A stretch of DNA of 64,000 nt from Gemmatimonadaceae bacterium (GCA_026706075.1 JAPOZM010000114.1:1-64000); one strand, 5' to 3'. Positions 39,396-49,973 are shown, counted from the stretch's first letter. Numbers and translations are program-made. The notes: generated by a model from the sequence alone, not told the origin.

Positions 39396-39950
39396 TCAGT
39401 TTCCCCGGAGGACGGACAACTCCGGCTGCAACAGGCAGACCTCGTCGCACAACTGGCAGCTGGCGACGTCCTTCCTGCACTCCAGGTGATTGGCGGAGGG
39501 GGCGCCGCGGAAGACGGTCAGGAACTCCGAGGCGATGGGATCCTCGGAGAACAGGAACTGCAGGAACCCGACGAGCCGTCCGCGGGCCTCGGAGCTGAGC
39601 AGGTGCTCCACCTTGCAGGCGTCGATCTCGGCGTCGTCCTCGTCCATGCCCAAAGCATCGGAGAGGAACTTCTTGACCACCATGCGCGTGGCTTCCGTCT
39701 GCCAGACGACGCGCAGCCCCTTCTCGGTCAGCTCGAGGAAACGGTTGTGGTCTTCCTGGATGTAGCCGCGCTCCTTAAGGTGCTTCATCGCCGAGGAGAC
39801 GCTGCCCTTGGTGATCTTCAGGTGCTTGGCGATGTCGGAGACGCGGGCGTATCCGTGCATCTGGCGCAGCTCGTGCACCGACATCAGGTGATGAGCGGCC
39901 GAGTGGGTGAGCTCGTTCTCGTCGAAGTGCTTCCACACGTCCTCGAACAT
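39396..39950 (-). CDS. DtxR/MntR-family metal-dependent transcription regulator with Cys-rich tail
   Basis: The 184-residue protein has an N-terminal winged helix (ARVSDIAKHLKITKGSVSSA, HLKERGYIQED) and a dimerisation domain with a metal-ligand cluster DACKVEHLLS near residue 110, matching the Cys-x-x-Glu-His set of IdeR/DtxR. There is no SH3 domain. Instead the last about 30 residues carry four cysteines (NHLECRKDVASCQLCDEVC), which could hold zinc or an Fe-S cluster. Such regulators repress metal-uptake genes when iron or manganese is bound. Targets here are unknown; it lies between gap and an SBF-like transporter, all on one strand. Confidence 0.9.
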   Translation of the reverse strand: MFEDVWKHFDENELTHSAAHHLMSVHELRQMHGYARVSDIAKHLKITKGSVSSAMKHLKERGYIQEDHNRFLELTEKGLRVVWQTEATRMVVKKFLSDALGMDEDDAEIDACKVEHLLSSEARGRLVGFLQFLFSEDPIASEFLTVFRGAPSANHLECRKDVASCQLCDEVCLLQPELSVLRGN

Positions 39951-39995
39951 TGGCCTACTCCTCGCTGGCTGGCTGCGCCGGTGACCGGGCCAGGT

Positions 39996-40991
39996 TCACG
40001 CCGTCATCCTGGGGATGAGGTCGACGCAGCGGTTGGCGTAGCCCCACTCGTTGTCGTACCACCCAAGCACCTTCACCAAGGTACCACCCACGACGTTCGT
40101 CGACTCGGCGTCGAACACGCAGGAGGACGGATTCCCGATGATGTCGGACAGCACCAGCGGTTCCTCCGAGTACTCCAGAATGCCCTTCAGGTCGGTGTCC
40201 GCGGCCTTGGCGAAGGCCTGATTGACCTGCTCGCGCGTCACCTCCGCTGACACGTGGGCGGTGAAGTCCACCAGCGACCCGTCCGGCGTGGGCACGCGGA
40301 TCGACAGCCCGTCGAGCTTGCCCTGCAACTCGGGCAGGACCTTGCCGACGGCCGCCGCCGCTCCCGTGGTCGTCGGTATCATGTTGACGGCCGCCGAGCG
40401 CGCCCGCCTCAAATCCTCGTGCGGCAGGTCGAGGATGCGCTGGTCGTTGGTGTAGGAGTGGATGGTGTTCATCATCCCGTGCACGACGCCGAAGCTCTCG
40501 TGAAGCACCTTGGCCATGGGCGCCAGGCAGTTGGTCGTGCAGGACGCGTTGGAGACGATGGCGTGTCCGGGCTGAAGTGCGTCCTCGTTGACGCCGATCA
40601 CCACGGTCAGGTCCTCTTCCTTGGCCGGGGCCGAGATCAGCACCTTCCGCGCACCGGCGGAAAGGTGGGCGGCGGCGGACGAGCGCCGGGTGAACAGGCC
40701 CGTCGACTCGACGACGATCTCCACCCCCAACTTCTCCCAGGGAAGGCTGCCCGGATCGCGCTCGGCGTAGACCGGGATTCGCTTGCCGCCGACCACCAGG
40801 TCCTGCCCATCGGCCCCCACCTCGCCGCGGAAGCGGCCGTGGGTCGAATCGTACTTGAGCAGGTGGGCCAGCGTAGCGGCGTCGGTCAGATCGTTAATGC
40901 CGCGCACGTCGAGGCCTGCCTTGCAGGCGGCGCGAAACACGAGTCTGCCGATCCGGCCAAAACCATTGATGCCGACCCGAATCTCTGCCAT
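39996..40991 (-). CDS. gap: Glyceraldehyde-3-phosphate dehydrogenase, type I
   Basis: The 331-residue enzyme has the NAD-binding start VGINGFGRIGRLVFRAA, the catalytic Cys in VSNASCTTNCLAPMAK near residue 150, the catalytic His in NTIHSYTNDQRILD, and the C-terminal WYDNEWGYANRCVDL. It converts glyceraldehyde-3-phosphate plus NAD and phosphate to 1,3-bisphosphoglycerate in glycolysis. The Asp in GINDLTDA after the second strand fits NAD use. AAGGAA lies six bases before the ATG at 40991. A long in-frame N-terminal extension exists but matches nothing. The 285 bases upstream are shared with the divergent dioxygenase gene. Confidence 0.97.
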   Translation of the reverse strand: MAEIRVGINGFGRIGRLVFRAACKAGLDVRGINDLTDAATLAHLLKYDSTHGRFRGEVGADGQDLVVGGKRIPVYAERDPGSLPWEKLGVEIVVESTGLFTRRSSAAAHLSAGARKVLISAPAKEEDLTVVIGVNEDALQPGHAIVSNASCTTNCLAPMAKVLHESFGVVHGMMNTIHSYTNDQRILDLPHEDLRRARSAAVNMIPTTTGAAAAVGKVLPELQGKLDGLSIRVPTPDGSLVDFTAHVSAEVTREQVNQAFAKAADTDLKGILEYSEEPLVLSDIIGNPSSCVFDAESTNVVGGTLVKVLGWYDNEWGYANRCVDLIPRMTA

Positions 40992-41171
40992 GGATTCCTT
41001 CTCGTCCCGGGAACGGTGCGCCGGTAGCCGCCGACCGCTCCGGCCTCGACCCTCGGGGCGTCTTGTCCAGGTCGAGAGAGGATTGGCGCTGGCGAGTCGG
41101 AAGACCATCCGGGGAGAAGCGTCGTGGGCGGACGCCGGTGAATGGAGTGCGGCGGGAGCCGCGAGTCTTCC

Positions 41172-41199
41172 GGTTGCCTTTTTTTTAGGGTAAGCAACC
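41172..41199. promoter_or_regulatory. Inverted repeat with T-rich centre in the gap/dioxygenase divergent region
   Basis: GGTTGC (41172-41177) and GCAACC (41194-41199) form inverted 6-base arms around an AT-rich centre containing eight T residues. This is the only strongly AT-rich site in the 285-base region 40992-41276, which otherwise holds no gene. It could be an operator for either divergent gene. No matching known consensus was recognised. Confidence 0.35.
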
Positions 41200-41276
41200 A
41201 TCCACGCGCCGGCAAGGCCGCCCGAGGGTCAACTTGCCGTCCAGCCCCCGGCCCGCTATCCTATGCCGTTTCCCTC

Positions 41277-42095
41277 GTGACCGACCTTCTCACGCAAGAT
41301 CACGTCGCCCGATTCCGCCGCGACGGCTGGTGCCTGGTGAGCCCCTTCTTCGACGCTCGCGAGGTTCGGGCCCTGGCGGCGGAGGTGGCGCGTTTCCGCC
41401 GCCAGGGGCTGCTGCGCAACGTTCGCACCGACGGCGACGGCCAGACCCATTCCGAGTCGCGCGCCAACCTTCAGCTGATCCCCCTCCACGACAAGAGCAA
41501 CCTGATCCGTGCGCTGCCCTTCTCGCCCAAGGTCTCCGGCGCCGTGAGCTGTCTGATCGGCGATCCCTTCCTCCTCCACCTGGACCAGTTGTTCCTCAAG
41601 CCGGGCCGCACCGGCACCGGAACCCACTGGCACCAGGACAACGCCTACTTCAAGATCGACGATCCGCTCAAGGGGACGGCCATGTGGGTCGCCGTGCACG
41701 ACGCAACCTTGGCCAACGGGACCCTGCGTCTGATTCCGGGTAGCCACCGGCACAGCTATGCCCACGAACGCGACCCGTACTCCGACCACCACATCCACTG
41801 CTCCCCTCCAGAGGCCGAGGCCGTGGCCGTGGAGGTCCCCGCGGGGGGCGTCGTGTTCTTCTGTTACGGCGTCGCCCACAGCACCGGCGACAACGCCACC
41901 GACGAGGAGCGCGCCGGCATGGCCTTCCACTTCCTCCACGGCGACCACGCCAGCGCCGACCTGGTCGAGGCCGGGCGCCGCCACCGCCCGTGGATCACCG
42001 GCCCCGAGGCTACCGGCGGGCTCCGGGAGTACGGTGTCGATCTCGGCATCCGCGCCTTCGAGGACGAGGTCGGCCAGCTGGAAACCGCCGCCTGA
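41277..42095 (+). CDS. Phytanoyl-CoA dioxygenase family protein (Fe(II)/2-oxoglutarate oxygenase)
   Basis: The 272-residue protein starts at GTG 41277 (VTDLLTQDHVARFRRDGW). The iron ligands are clear: HxD in THWHQDNAYFKI near residue 121 and the distal His in YGVAHSTGDNAT near residue 203. An Arg follows that could bind 2-oxoglutarate. The family hydroxylates or halogenates diverse small molecules. The large environmental expansion of such proteins is uncharacterised. The next gene (Ldh family dehydrogenase) begins four bases after the stop, so the two probably serve the same pathway, for example hydroxylation followed by oxidation of the alcohol. Confidence 0.9.
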   Translation: MTDLLTQDHVARFRRDGWCLVSPFFDAREVRALAAEVARFRRQGLLRNVRTDGDGQTHSESRANLQLIPLHDKSNLIRALPFSPKVSGAVSCLIGDPFLLHLDQLFLKPGRTGTGTHWHQDNAYFKIDDPLKGTAMWVAVHDATLANGTLRLIPGSHRHSYAHERDPYSDHHIHCSPPEAEAVAVEVPAGGVVFFCYGVAHSTGDNATDEERAGMAFHFLHGDHASADLVEAGRRHRPWITGPEATGGLREYGVDLGIRAFEDEVGQLETAA

Positions 42096-42098
42096 GCC

Positions 42099-43175
42099 AT
42101 GCGCCGCTTCCCCCCCGAGACCCTGACCCGCATCGCCCGCTCCCTCTTCGAGGCCGCGGGTTGCTCTGCCGAAGATGCCGCCACCGTGGCCGACCACCTC
42201 GTCGAGTCGAGCCTCTTCGGCCACGACTCGCACGGGACCATCCGCATCTACGAATACGTCGACCAGATGGCCGACGGCACCTTCGACCCCGCCGGACGGC
42301 CGACGGTGGTGCGTGAGCGCGGGGCCATGGCCGTCTTCGACGGCGGCGGCGCCCTCGGCCAGGTGGCAGGCCGCCACGCCGTCGACAAGGCCGTCGAGCT
42401 GGCCCGGGCCCACGGAATCGGCAGCGTCGGCCTGCGCAACTGCTCCCATCTCGGGCGGATCGGGGCCTACACCCTCGCCGTCGCCCGCCAGGGCCTGGTC
42501 GGCATGGCCTGGGTCAACGCCGGGCGCCTCGGGCGCCAGATCCCACCCTACGGCGGCATCGACGGCAAGCTCTCGACCAACCCCGTTTCATTCGCCGCCC
42601 CGCGTCGCGGCGCCGACCCGATCCTCGTCGACATGACCACCTCGGTCGTCGCCGAGGGCAAGATCCGCCTCGCCCACAACCAGGGCGTCCAGGTCCCCGA
42701 GGGCTGGATCACCGACGCCGAGGGCCGTCCCACCACCGACCCCGCCGATTTCGTCGGCCCCCCCCAGGGCGCCATCCTTCCCATGGGCGGTGTGGTCGCC
42801 TACAAGGGCTACTGCCTGAGCATGATGGTGGAGATCCTGGGAGGCCTGCTGTCCGGCGAGGGCTGCGCCGCGGGCGAGGTGGAGATGAGGAGCAACGGCC
42901 TCATGCTGATCGTGTGGGAGCCCGCCTTCTTCTGCGAGGACGGGGACTACGACCGCGAGGTGGAGGGCCTGGTCGGCCACGTTACCTCGAGCCGGGTCGA
43001 CCCACAGGTCGGGCGGATTCAGCTGCCCGGCGCGCCCGAGTTCACCACCGCTGCCGAGCGCCGCCGGACCGGTATCGCCATCGACGACACCACCTGGAGC
43101 CGCATCTGTCACCGCGCCCGCGGCCTCGGACTGGACCCCGCCCCCTGGGAAAGGGAGGTCTGCGGCCAGGTGTGA
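42099..43175 (+). CDS. Ldh family (malate/L-lactate/ureidoglycolate) NAD(P)-dependent dehydrogenase
   Basis: The 358-residue protein belongs to the Ldh2/YbiC/ComC family with its unusual NAD-binding fold. Typical segments are ESSLFGHDSHGTIRI near residue 40 (catalytic His), SVGLRNCSHLGRIGAY near residue 110, PYGGIDGKLSTNPVSFA near 150, VDMTTSVVAEGKIR near 175 and AYKGYCLSMMVEILGGLL near 232. It oxidises 2-hydroxyacids to 2-oxoacids. It follows the dioxygenase gene by three bases and is likely in the same operon. The substrate could be a hydroxyacid released by that enzyme; this is inference. Confidence 0.92.
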   Translation: MRRFPPETLTRIARSLFEAAGCSAEDAATVADHLVESSLFGHDSHGTIRIYEYVDQMADGTFDPAGRPTVVRERGAMAVFDGGGALGQVAGRHAVDKAVELARAHGIGSVGLRNCSHLGRIGAYTLAVARQGLVGMAWVNAGRLGRQIPPYGGIDGKLSTNPVSFAAPRRGADPILVDMTTSVVAEGKIRLAHNQGVQVPEGWITDAEGRPTTDPADFVGPPQGAILPMGGVVAYKGYCLSMMVEILGGLLSGEGCAAGEVEMRSNGLMLIVWEPAFFCEDGDYDREVEGLVGHVTSSRVDPQVGRIQLPGAPEFTTAAERRRTGIAIDDTTWSRICHRARGLGLDPAPWEREVCGQV

Positions 43176-43257
43176 ACGCCCACTCCTACGAACATCGTGG
43201 GTGGCTAACCCAGGCCGCGCTCCTCCAGCCGCGAGACCCGCTGCTCCAAGTCATCGA

Positions 43258-43560
43258 TCACGGATCCGCCCTGCAGGAACAGCCGGTGGTGGGATGGCCT
43301 GCGGCTGTGGATCCCTGATCGCGTTCCAGGGACCGCAGGCTCTTGTCCAGGGACTGGATGGCCATGTGCACGTCCAGGGACAGTCGCCGGGGCCGACGAG
43401 TCCCGATCCCCGGCCGGCCGCTGCTCTCGCACAGCCGGCGCAGCCGGGCGGCCAGCTGCTCCACCCGTTCGACCTCCTTCTCGGCCGACCAGGCCAGATA
43501 CGCGAAAATCGCTGCCAAGGGGATGAGGATGAAAGCGGTGGGGAGGAGATCGATTCTCAT
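43258..43560 (-). CDS. Small membrane-anchored coiled-coil protein, possibly frameshifted
   Basis: From ATG 43560 the 100-residue product has one N-terminal membrane helix (LPTAFILIPLAAIFAYLAW) and a charged helix (EKEVERVEQLAARLRRL, then MAIQSLDKSLRSLERDQ). Coding quality fades after about residue 85. Another frame then continues to 43205 with a heptad-like coiled coil (VIDDLEQRVSRLEERGLG). A one-base shift near 43280-43310 could therefore have split one gene; the intact protein would end at 43205. It lies 127 bases downstream of the lipoprotein gene on the same strand. Size and layout recall PspB-like small envelope proteins, but I cannot assign it. Confidence 0.5.
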   Translation of the reverse strand: MRIDLLPTAFILIPLAAIFAYLAWSAEKEVERVEQLAARLRRLCESSGRPGIGTRRPRRLSLDVHMAIQSLDKSLRSLERDQGSTAAGHPTTGCSCRADP

Positions 43561-43687
43561 CACAGCATCATGAACGTCGACAAGGGAGGGTATCGCGCAG
43601 TGGATCGACAACACTGCGGATTGTCAGCACGAAGTCGATCTCGGTGAGGGACAGCTGCCCATCGCTCATGGGCTTCGCGGTGTCCCC

Positions 43688-44638
43688 TTACCCCTCGCCT
43701 TTGACCGAGTCATCCTCGGAAGGGGGCGGCACGAGCCTCCGCGACGGCATCGCAGGGTACGCCAGCGGCAAGTCCCAGTCCAACCGGCGCTCGGCGTCGG
43801 AGCCGAGACCCTCGATGACCAGGGAGACCCGCCGGCTGTCCGTCGTCAGGATCTGGGTCAGGCGATCGGCGCGCCGGTTCGGGAAGTAGGCTCGATAGAC
43901 GGCCGTCTTCTCCAGGTGGTCTCTTTCGGGCCGGTCGAACTCGTATGGGTAGGCCCCGGCCGTCCCGCTCGGCGCGTGACGGCCCCCCCCGTCGTCGATG
44001 AGGAAGGTGCGCTCGCCGATATCGGCGATGTAGGGATGCGCCCCCGACTCCTGCCCGTCGATGTAGATGGTGAAGACCAGCCGGCTGTAGAGGCCGTACC
44101 CCCAACGCTCGTCGTAGACCGGCCGCAGCAGGGGATACTTGCCGTCGTAGAGGATGCCGAGGAGCCGGCGCACGTACTGACCGCGCCAGGTGTCGAACTG
44201 CGCCTTCTGAAGGGGATTGGTGACATCGAAGTCCGGGTTGACGTAGACCAGATACTGAAGGTAGAGGCTGTTGACGTCGGTGCCGTCCGCCATCGGGTAG
44301 GGCGCGTCGATGTAGGCGTAGATGAACTCGCGCAGTCGGCTGGTGACCTGCTCCTGCCCGAGGCCGGCGATCTCGGCCTCGGCATAGATGCGGGCGACTT
44401 CGTAGGCGAAGGTCCGGAAAGTAGCCTGAACGAAGATCCCGTCGGCGCCGGTGTGGCTGCGGTTGACGAGGCGCCAGACGCGGTCCTCGGTCTGCTCGAA
44501 GGGCCCCGGGCCGTCCCGCGGAGCACAGGAGGCCAGCAAGAGGGATCCGAGGGCGGCGAAGAAGAGCTTCAGGAGGACCGGGGTCTGTCCGGTGGTCCTG
44601 AACCCGGACCGCGGCAAGGGTGATGCCACCGGGGGCAT
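43688..44638 (-). CDS. Predicted lipoprotein of unknown function (GWxTD-like region)
   Basis: The 316-residue product has a membrane-targeting signal with a lipobox, LLLASC, at about residues 33-38. This predicts a lipid-modified Cys and attachment to an envelope membrane. The mature part has many Tyr and Phe residues (YDGKYPLLRPVYDERWGYG, LVFTIYIDGQE, FLIDDGGGRHAP), as in beta-rich envelope proteins. I do not recognise the family. It begins 10 bases after rplI and probably belongs to the ribosomal-protein transcript. Its start at 44638 is the first ATG and gives a rather long n-region before the lipobox; a later start is possible. Confidence 0.7.
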   Translation of the reverse strand: MPPVASPLPRSGFRTTGQTPVLLKLFFAALGSLLLASCAPRDGPGPFEQTEDRVWRLVNRSHTGADGIFVQATFRTFAYEVARIYAEAEIAGLGQEQVTSRLREFIYAYIDAPYPMADGTDVNSLYLQYLVYVNPDFDVTNPLQKAQFDTWRGQYVRRLLGILYDGKYPLLRPVYDERWGYGLYSRLVFTIYIDGQESGAHPYIADIGERTFLIDDGGGRHAPSGTAGAYPYEFDRPERDHLEKTAVYRAYFPNRRADRLTQILTTDSRRVSLVIEGLGSDAERRLDWDLPLAYPAMPSRRLVPPPSEDDSVKGEG

Positions 44639-44648
44639 CCTCTCGGCG

Positions 44649-45092
44649 CTACTCCTTCACGACCCAGAGCTTGACGGTGGCCTTCACCCCGGTGTGGAGC
44701 TGAACCGGCACGTTGTATACACCGAGGGCGCGGATCGGCTCCTCCAGCTCGATGTTTCGACGATCGACGTCGTGGCCCTGTTCCTTGAGCAGATCGGAAA
44801 TGTTCTGGGCCGTCACCGATCCGAACAGGCGATCTCCCTCGCCGACCTTGACCTGCGCCGTGAGCGACGCCTTCTCCAGCTCCACGGCCACGTCCTCGGC
44901 CGCCCGCTTCTCGCGCTCGGCGGCGGCCTCGTGCTGCCGGCGCCGGGACTCGAAGAGGGCCACGTTGGCGTCGGTGGCCAGCAGGGCCTGCCGCTTGGGT
45001 ATCAGGGCATTGCGGCCATAGCCGTCCGCCACGGTCACGATCTGGCCGGCGGTCCCCAAGGTGTCCACGTCTCTGAGCAGTATGACCTTCAC
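44649..45092 (-). CDS. rplI: 50S ribosomal protein L9
   Basis: The 147-residue protein starts at GTG 45092 with AGGAGG seven bases upstream. Its start overlaps the DUF2232 stop. The N-terminal rRNA-binding domain (VKVILLRDVDTLG, VADGYGRNALIPKRQAL) is followed by the long connecting helix and the C-terminal domain (RLFGSVTAQNISDLLKEQG, HTGVKATVKLWVV). Length is normal. It binds 23S rRNA helix 76 and helps hold reading frame. It lies in the usual rpsF-to-rplI neighbourhood. Confidence 0.97.
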   Translation of the reverse strand: MKVILLRDVDTLGTAGQIVTVADGYGRNALIPKRQALLATDANVALFESRRRQHEAAAEREKRAAEDVAVELEKASLTAQVKVGEGDRLFGSVTAQNISDLLKEQGHDVDRRNIELEEPIRALGVYNVPVQLHTGVKATVKLWVVKE

Positions 45093-45928
45093 TTGTCCAC
45101 CTCCTCGGATTCTCGTTCGCGCCGATGTCCGATCCGGCGCCAGTCGAACCAGTTGTCCGCCAGTCCCGAGAACGCCAGTGCCATCACCGAGAAGCTGGAA
45201 GTGAAGGCCAGCAGCGCGTACACCAGGACGACGAGGTAGCGCTGGGCGCCAAGGCGCCACAGCAGATGCCGGACCAGCCCAAGGCCCTGGGCCGCATACA
45301 GCAGCATCATGACCAGCGCGGCGTTTACAGCCAGGCCGCGAAAGGTCTCGCCCCCGATCAGCAGCAGGACCAGGGCGCCGATCGCGACCCAGATCAGTTC
45401 CTCCCACATCCGCCAATGGCGCAGGGGCACCGCGGGCGGCAGGGTGGTGCCCGCCCAGGGGCATGCCGCCTGGGCAAGGCGGTAGCCGCAGACGGCGATC
45501 AGCAGGATGGAGAGATAAGCGACCCCGGGCAGCAGGACCAGAACCATCTCCACCAACTGCTGAAGCATCTCCGGGTCCCCCAGTTGGGCCTCGGCGGCGC
45601 TTCCTTCCAGAAAGCGGGTGACTTCCGACGACACCTGCTCACGCTGGCCGTCCGCCGCGAGAAAGCCGCCCGCCTGGGCCAAGCCGAGGACCAGCCCCGG
45701 CAGGGAAGCGAAGGCGATGGTCTGGCCATAGCCTCGGCCCCTCTCGACCTGTACCGCTGCAAGCCAGCCGATCAACGGCGCCGGCGCCAAGCCCATCGCC
45801 CAGTGAAAGACACCACTGAAGGACAACAGCATGGGCACGCAGGCGGGCAGGGCCACGCTACGGACGCCAAACCGTCGCGCCCCGATAAGGGTTGCCGCCA
45901 CGAGGACCAGACTGGCCAACAGGGACAA
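45089..45928 (-). CDS. DUF2232 family integral membrane protein
   Basis: The 279-residue protein has about seven or eight hydrophobic segments (LVLVAATLIGARRFG, FASLPGLVLGLAQAGGFLA, LIWVAIGALVLLLIGG, YLVVLVYALLAFTSSFSVM) and a charged C-terminus. DUF2232 proteins are found between the S6/S18 and L9 genes in many bacteria; their function is unknown. Here the gene sits 41 bases after rpsF and overlaps rplI by GTGA, so it is translationally coupled to L9. The S18 gene that normally precedes it is missing. Confidence 0.87.
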   Translation of the reverse strand: MSLLASLVLVAATLIGARRFGVRSVALPACVPMLLSFSGVFHWAMGLAPAPLIGWLAAVQVERGRGYGQTIAFASLPGLVLGLAQAGGFLAADGQREQVSSEVTRFLEGSAAEAQLGDPEMLQQLVEMVLVLLPGVAYLSILLIAVCGYRLAQAACPWAGTTLPPAVPLRHWRMWEELIWVAIGALVLLLIGGETFRGLAVNAALVMMLLYAAQGLGLVRHLLWRLGAQRYLVVLVYALLAFTSSFSVMALAFSGLADNWFDWRRIGHRRERESEEVDK

Positions 45929-45969
45929 GGTTCAGTTCCCCGTGCCGGGCAGCGGCCGGCAGCGCCGTC

Positions 45970-46494
45970 TCAGGCGGCCTCCTCTCCTCCGTCCTCCCCG
46001 CCGCCCGGGTCATCCCGGGTGGTGGCCTCGGCAACCTCGGCGCTCTCGACCGGTGCACGACCGTCCCGGTCGGGACGGGGCGGGCCGTCCTCGCGGCGGT
46101 CCCGGTCACGGCGGTGCCCGCGGCGGTCCCGGCCTCGGTCGGGAGACTGGTAGATGTAGACGTTCTCAGGCGCCAGTTGCGGCACGCTCAGGAACTCGCC
46201 CGGAACGGCGACCACCAGGTGGCGGAGCACGGACTCGTCCAGCTTGAGGTCCTCCTCCACCGGCCCGAGGCGCTCACTCTCGGCCAAGAACTGGTAGAGG
46301 ACGTAGAAGCCCTGTTGCCGCTGCCGAAGGGCAATCGACGTGTAGGCCAGCTTGCGCAGGCCCCACTTGACGACCTGCACCACCTCGGCGCCAGCCGCCT
46401 CCAGGCGCTTCTGGTAGTTGTCGGCGGCGGCTTCCAACTGAGTCTCGCCGGATTGTGGATCGAGGATGAGGACCAGCTCGTACTTCTTAGCCAT
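45970..46494 (-). CDS. rpsF: 30S ribosomal protein S6 with long charged C-terminal extension
   Basis: Residues 1-105 are the normal S6 domain (KKYELVLILDPQSGE, WGLRKLAYTSIALRQRQQG, FYVLYQFLAE, ESVLRHLVVAVP). S6 normally binds 16S rRNA together with S18. The protein is 174 residues, longer than the usual 95-140, because of an Arg/Asp-rich tail (GRDRRGHRRDRDRREDG) followed by an acidic end. Such tails occur in several phyla, where some are glutamylated. The gene lies 24 bases after hppA. The S18 gene is not adjacent. Confidence 0.95.
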   Translation of the reverse strand: MAKKYELVLILDPQSGETQLEAAADNYQKRLEAAGAEVVQVVKWGLRKLAYTSIALRQRQQGFYVLYQFLAESERLGPVEEDLKLDESVLRHLVVAVPGEFLSVPQLAPENVYIYQSPDRGRDRRGHRRDRDRREDGPPRPDRDGRAPVESAEVAEATTRDDPGGGEDGGEEAA

Positions 46495-46518
46495 TCGCTT
46501 GTCTGCCTCGTTTCGAGA

Positions 46519-48579
<2,061 letters not shown>

Positions 48580-48583
48580 GGGC

Positions 48584-49195
48584 CTACCTATCCTCCTCGT
48601 CCCTTTCGGATGCGGCGGACGGTGGAGCCGTCCGCTCCAGTGCCGGACATCCGTTGAAGCGGTTCATGGCCGCCTCGATGCCCTCCGCCAACCAGCAGCG
48701 CGTCGCCGCGCAGCCTCGCTCGACCAGCCCCGCCACCTCTTCGCCGGGGGCGAAGGGGGCCAGCACGAAGTCGATGTCGCTCTCGCCGGGCGGAACCGGC
48801 CCGACGCCCAGCCGCAGCCGGGGAACCTGGTCCGTCTGCAGGACCTTCAGCACCGACGCCAGTCCGTTGTGGCCGCCGTCGGAGCCGCCCCGCCGGAGCC
48901 GCAGGCGGCCGAAGTCGAGGAGGAAGTCGTCGAGAATTACCAGAATCTCCTCCGGCGCCAAGCCTCGGCGCTCCTGCAGCATCCGGACCGCCTCGCCGCT
49001 GCGGTTCATGAAGCCCTGAGGCCTGACCAGCAACACCTCCTCGCCGGCGACCCGTGCCCGTGCGGTCTCTGCCGCCGCCTCCCTCGTCCACTCCCCCCGG
49101 CCACCCAGGAGACCCTCGGCCACAAGAAAGCCGATGTTGTGCCGGGTGCCGGCATAGCCTGGGCCGGGATTGCCCAACCCGACGACGACGGGCAT
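48584..49195 (-). CDS. pth: Peptidyl-tRNA hydrolase
   Basis: The 203-residue enzyme shows the family signatures [20 protein letters not shown] at residues 4-23 (Asn and catalytic His), [13 protein letters not shown] near residue 58, [15 protein letters not shown] near residue 88 (Asp), and GGHNGLASV near residue 108. It frees tRNA from peptidyl-tRNA that has dropped off the ribosome. The gene follows rplY by 18 bases and hppA begins four bases after its stop, so it is in the middle of the operon. Confidence 0.97.
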   Translation of the reverse strand: MPVVVGLGNPGPGYAGTRHNIGFLVAEGLLGGRGEWTREAAAETARARVAGEEVLLVRPQGFMNRSGEAVRMLQERRGLAPEEILVILDDFLLDFGRLRLRRGGSDGGHNGLASVLKVLQTDQVPRLRLGVGPVPPGESDIDFVLAPFAPGEEVAGLVERGCAATRCWLAEGIEAAMNRFNGCPALERTAPPSAASERDEEDR

Positions 49196-49213
49196 CGGTG
49201 CGGTCGACGGGGC

Positions 49214-49951
49214 TCAGTCCTGGCTCTCGCCGCCGCCCTCGGAGGGCTCGCCGGCCTCGGCGTCCCCGGCTCCTTCTTCGCCCTCGCCTTCGCCTTCCCC
49301 TTCGACTTCCTCCCCTTCCTCCGCTTCCTCGGCGGCGGCGGCGGCTTCCTCTTCCTCGATGGTCAACCGCGGGGCCAGCACGCTGACGATGGTGACCCCG
49401 GGATCGGTGACGATGCGGGGTTCGACCTCGAGCAGGTCGCTGACGTGGATGCTGTCACCGATTTCGAGGTGGTCGATGTCGATCGACACCTGAGAGGGAA
49501 GCTCGGAGGCGATACAACTCATGGTAACGGAGGTCAGGCTGTGCTGCACGGCCCCGCCCCCGACCCGCACTCCCACCGGGGTGCCCGTGGTCATCATCGG
49601 CACGGCGACGGTCAGCTCCTCGTCCGGGTCGATGCGCAGGAAGTCGATATGAACGACATCGCCGCGCACCTTGTGGTACTGGATCTCCCGAACCACTGCC
49701 CGCTCCACCTTCCCGTCGTCCTTCTCGTGGAGCATGAAAATCGAGTTCTGGCCTCCACCGGAGAGCGCGCGCTCGAGATCATGGGCCACGATCTTGAAGG
49801 CCAGCGGCTCCTGCCTGTGCCCATAGAGGATGCCGGGAAGCATGGCCTGCTCGCGCCGCAGGCGGCCCACGGGACCCTTGCCCCGCTCCTGGCGGGGCTC
49901 GATGGTCAGTTCGATCGTGTGGCGCTGAGAGATCTGCAAGGCAACCGCCAT
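49214..49951 (-). CDS. rplY: 50S ribosomal protein L25/general stress protein Ctc
   Basis: The 245-residue protein has the N-terminal L25 domain that binds 5S rRNA (RGKGPVGRLRREQAMLPGIL, VREIQYHKVRGDVVHIDFLR) and the C-terminal TL5-type beta domain (LTVAVPMMTTGTPVGVRVGG, VSIDIDHLEIGDSIHVSDL). The last about 45 residues are an acidic low-complexity tail made of Glu, Gly and Ala, encoded by a purine-rich imperfect repeat at about 49225-49355. Acidic tails are usual in long L25 proteins, though this one is long. The gene lies 22 bases after tRNA-Gln on the same transcript. Confidence 0.96.
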   Translation of the reverse strand: MAVALQISQRHTIELTIEPRQERGKGPVGRLRREQAMLPGILYGHRQEPLAFKIVAHDLERALSGGGQNSIFMLHEKDDGKVERAVVREIQYHKVRGDVVHIDFLRIDPDEELTVAVPMMTTGTPVGVRVGGGAVQHSLTSVTMSCIASELPSQVSIDIDHLEIGDSIHVSDLLEVEPRIVTDPGVTIVSVLAPRLTIEEEEAAAAAEEAEEGEEVEGEGEGEGEEGAGDAEAGEPSEGGGESQD

Positions 49952-49973
49952 GGCCTACCTTCTTCGTATTATT

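Noticed and set aside
45929-45969. Hidden rpsR between rpsF and the DUF2232 gene
   Set aside because: Only 41 bases are available, too short for S18, which needs about 210.
49225-49355. CRISPR-like or satellite repeat
   Set aside because: The purine-rich repeat is in frame inside rplY and encodes its acidic tail; there are no spacers.
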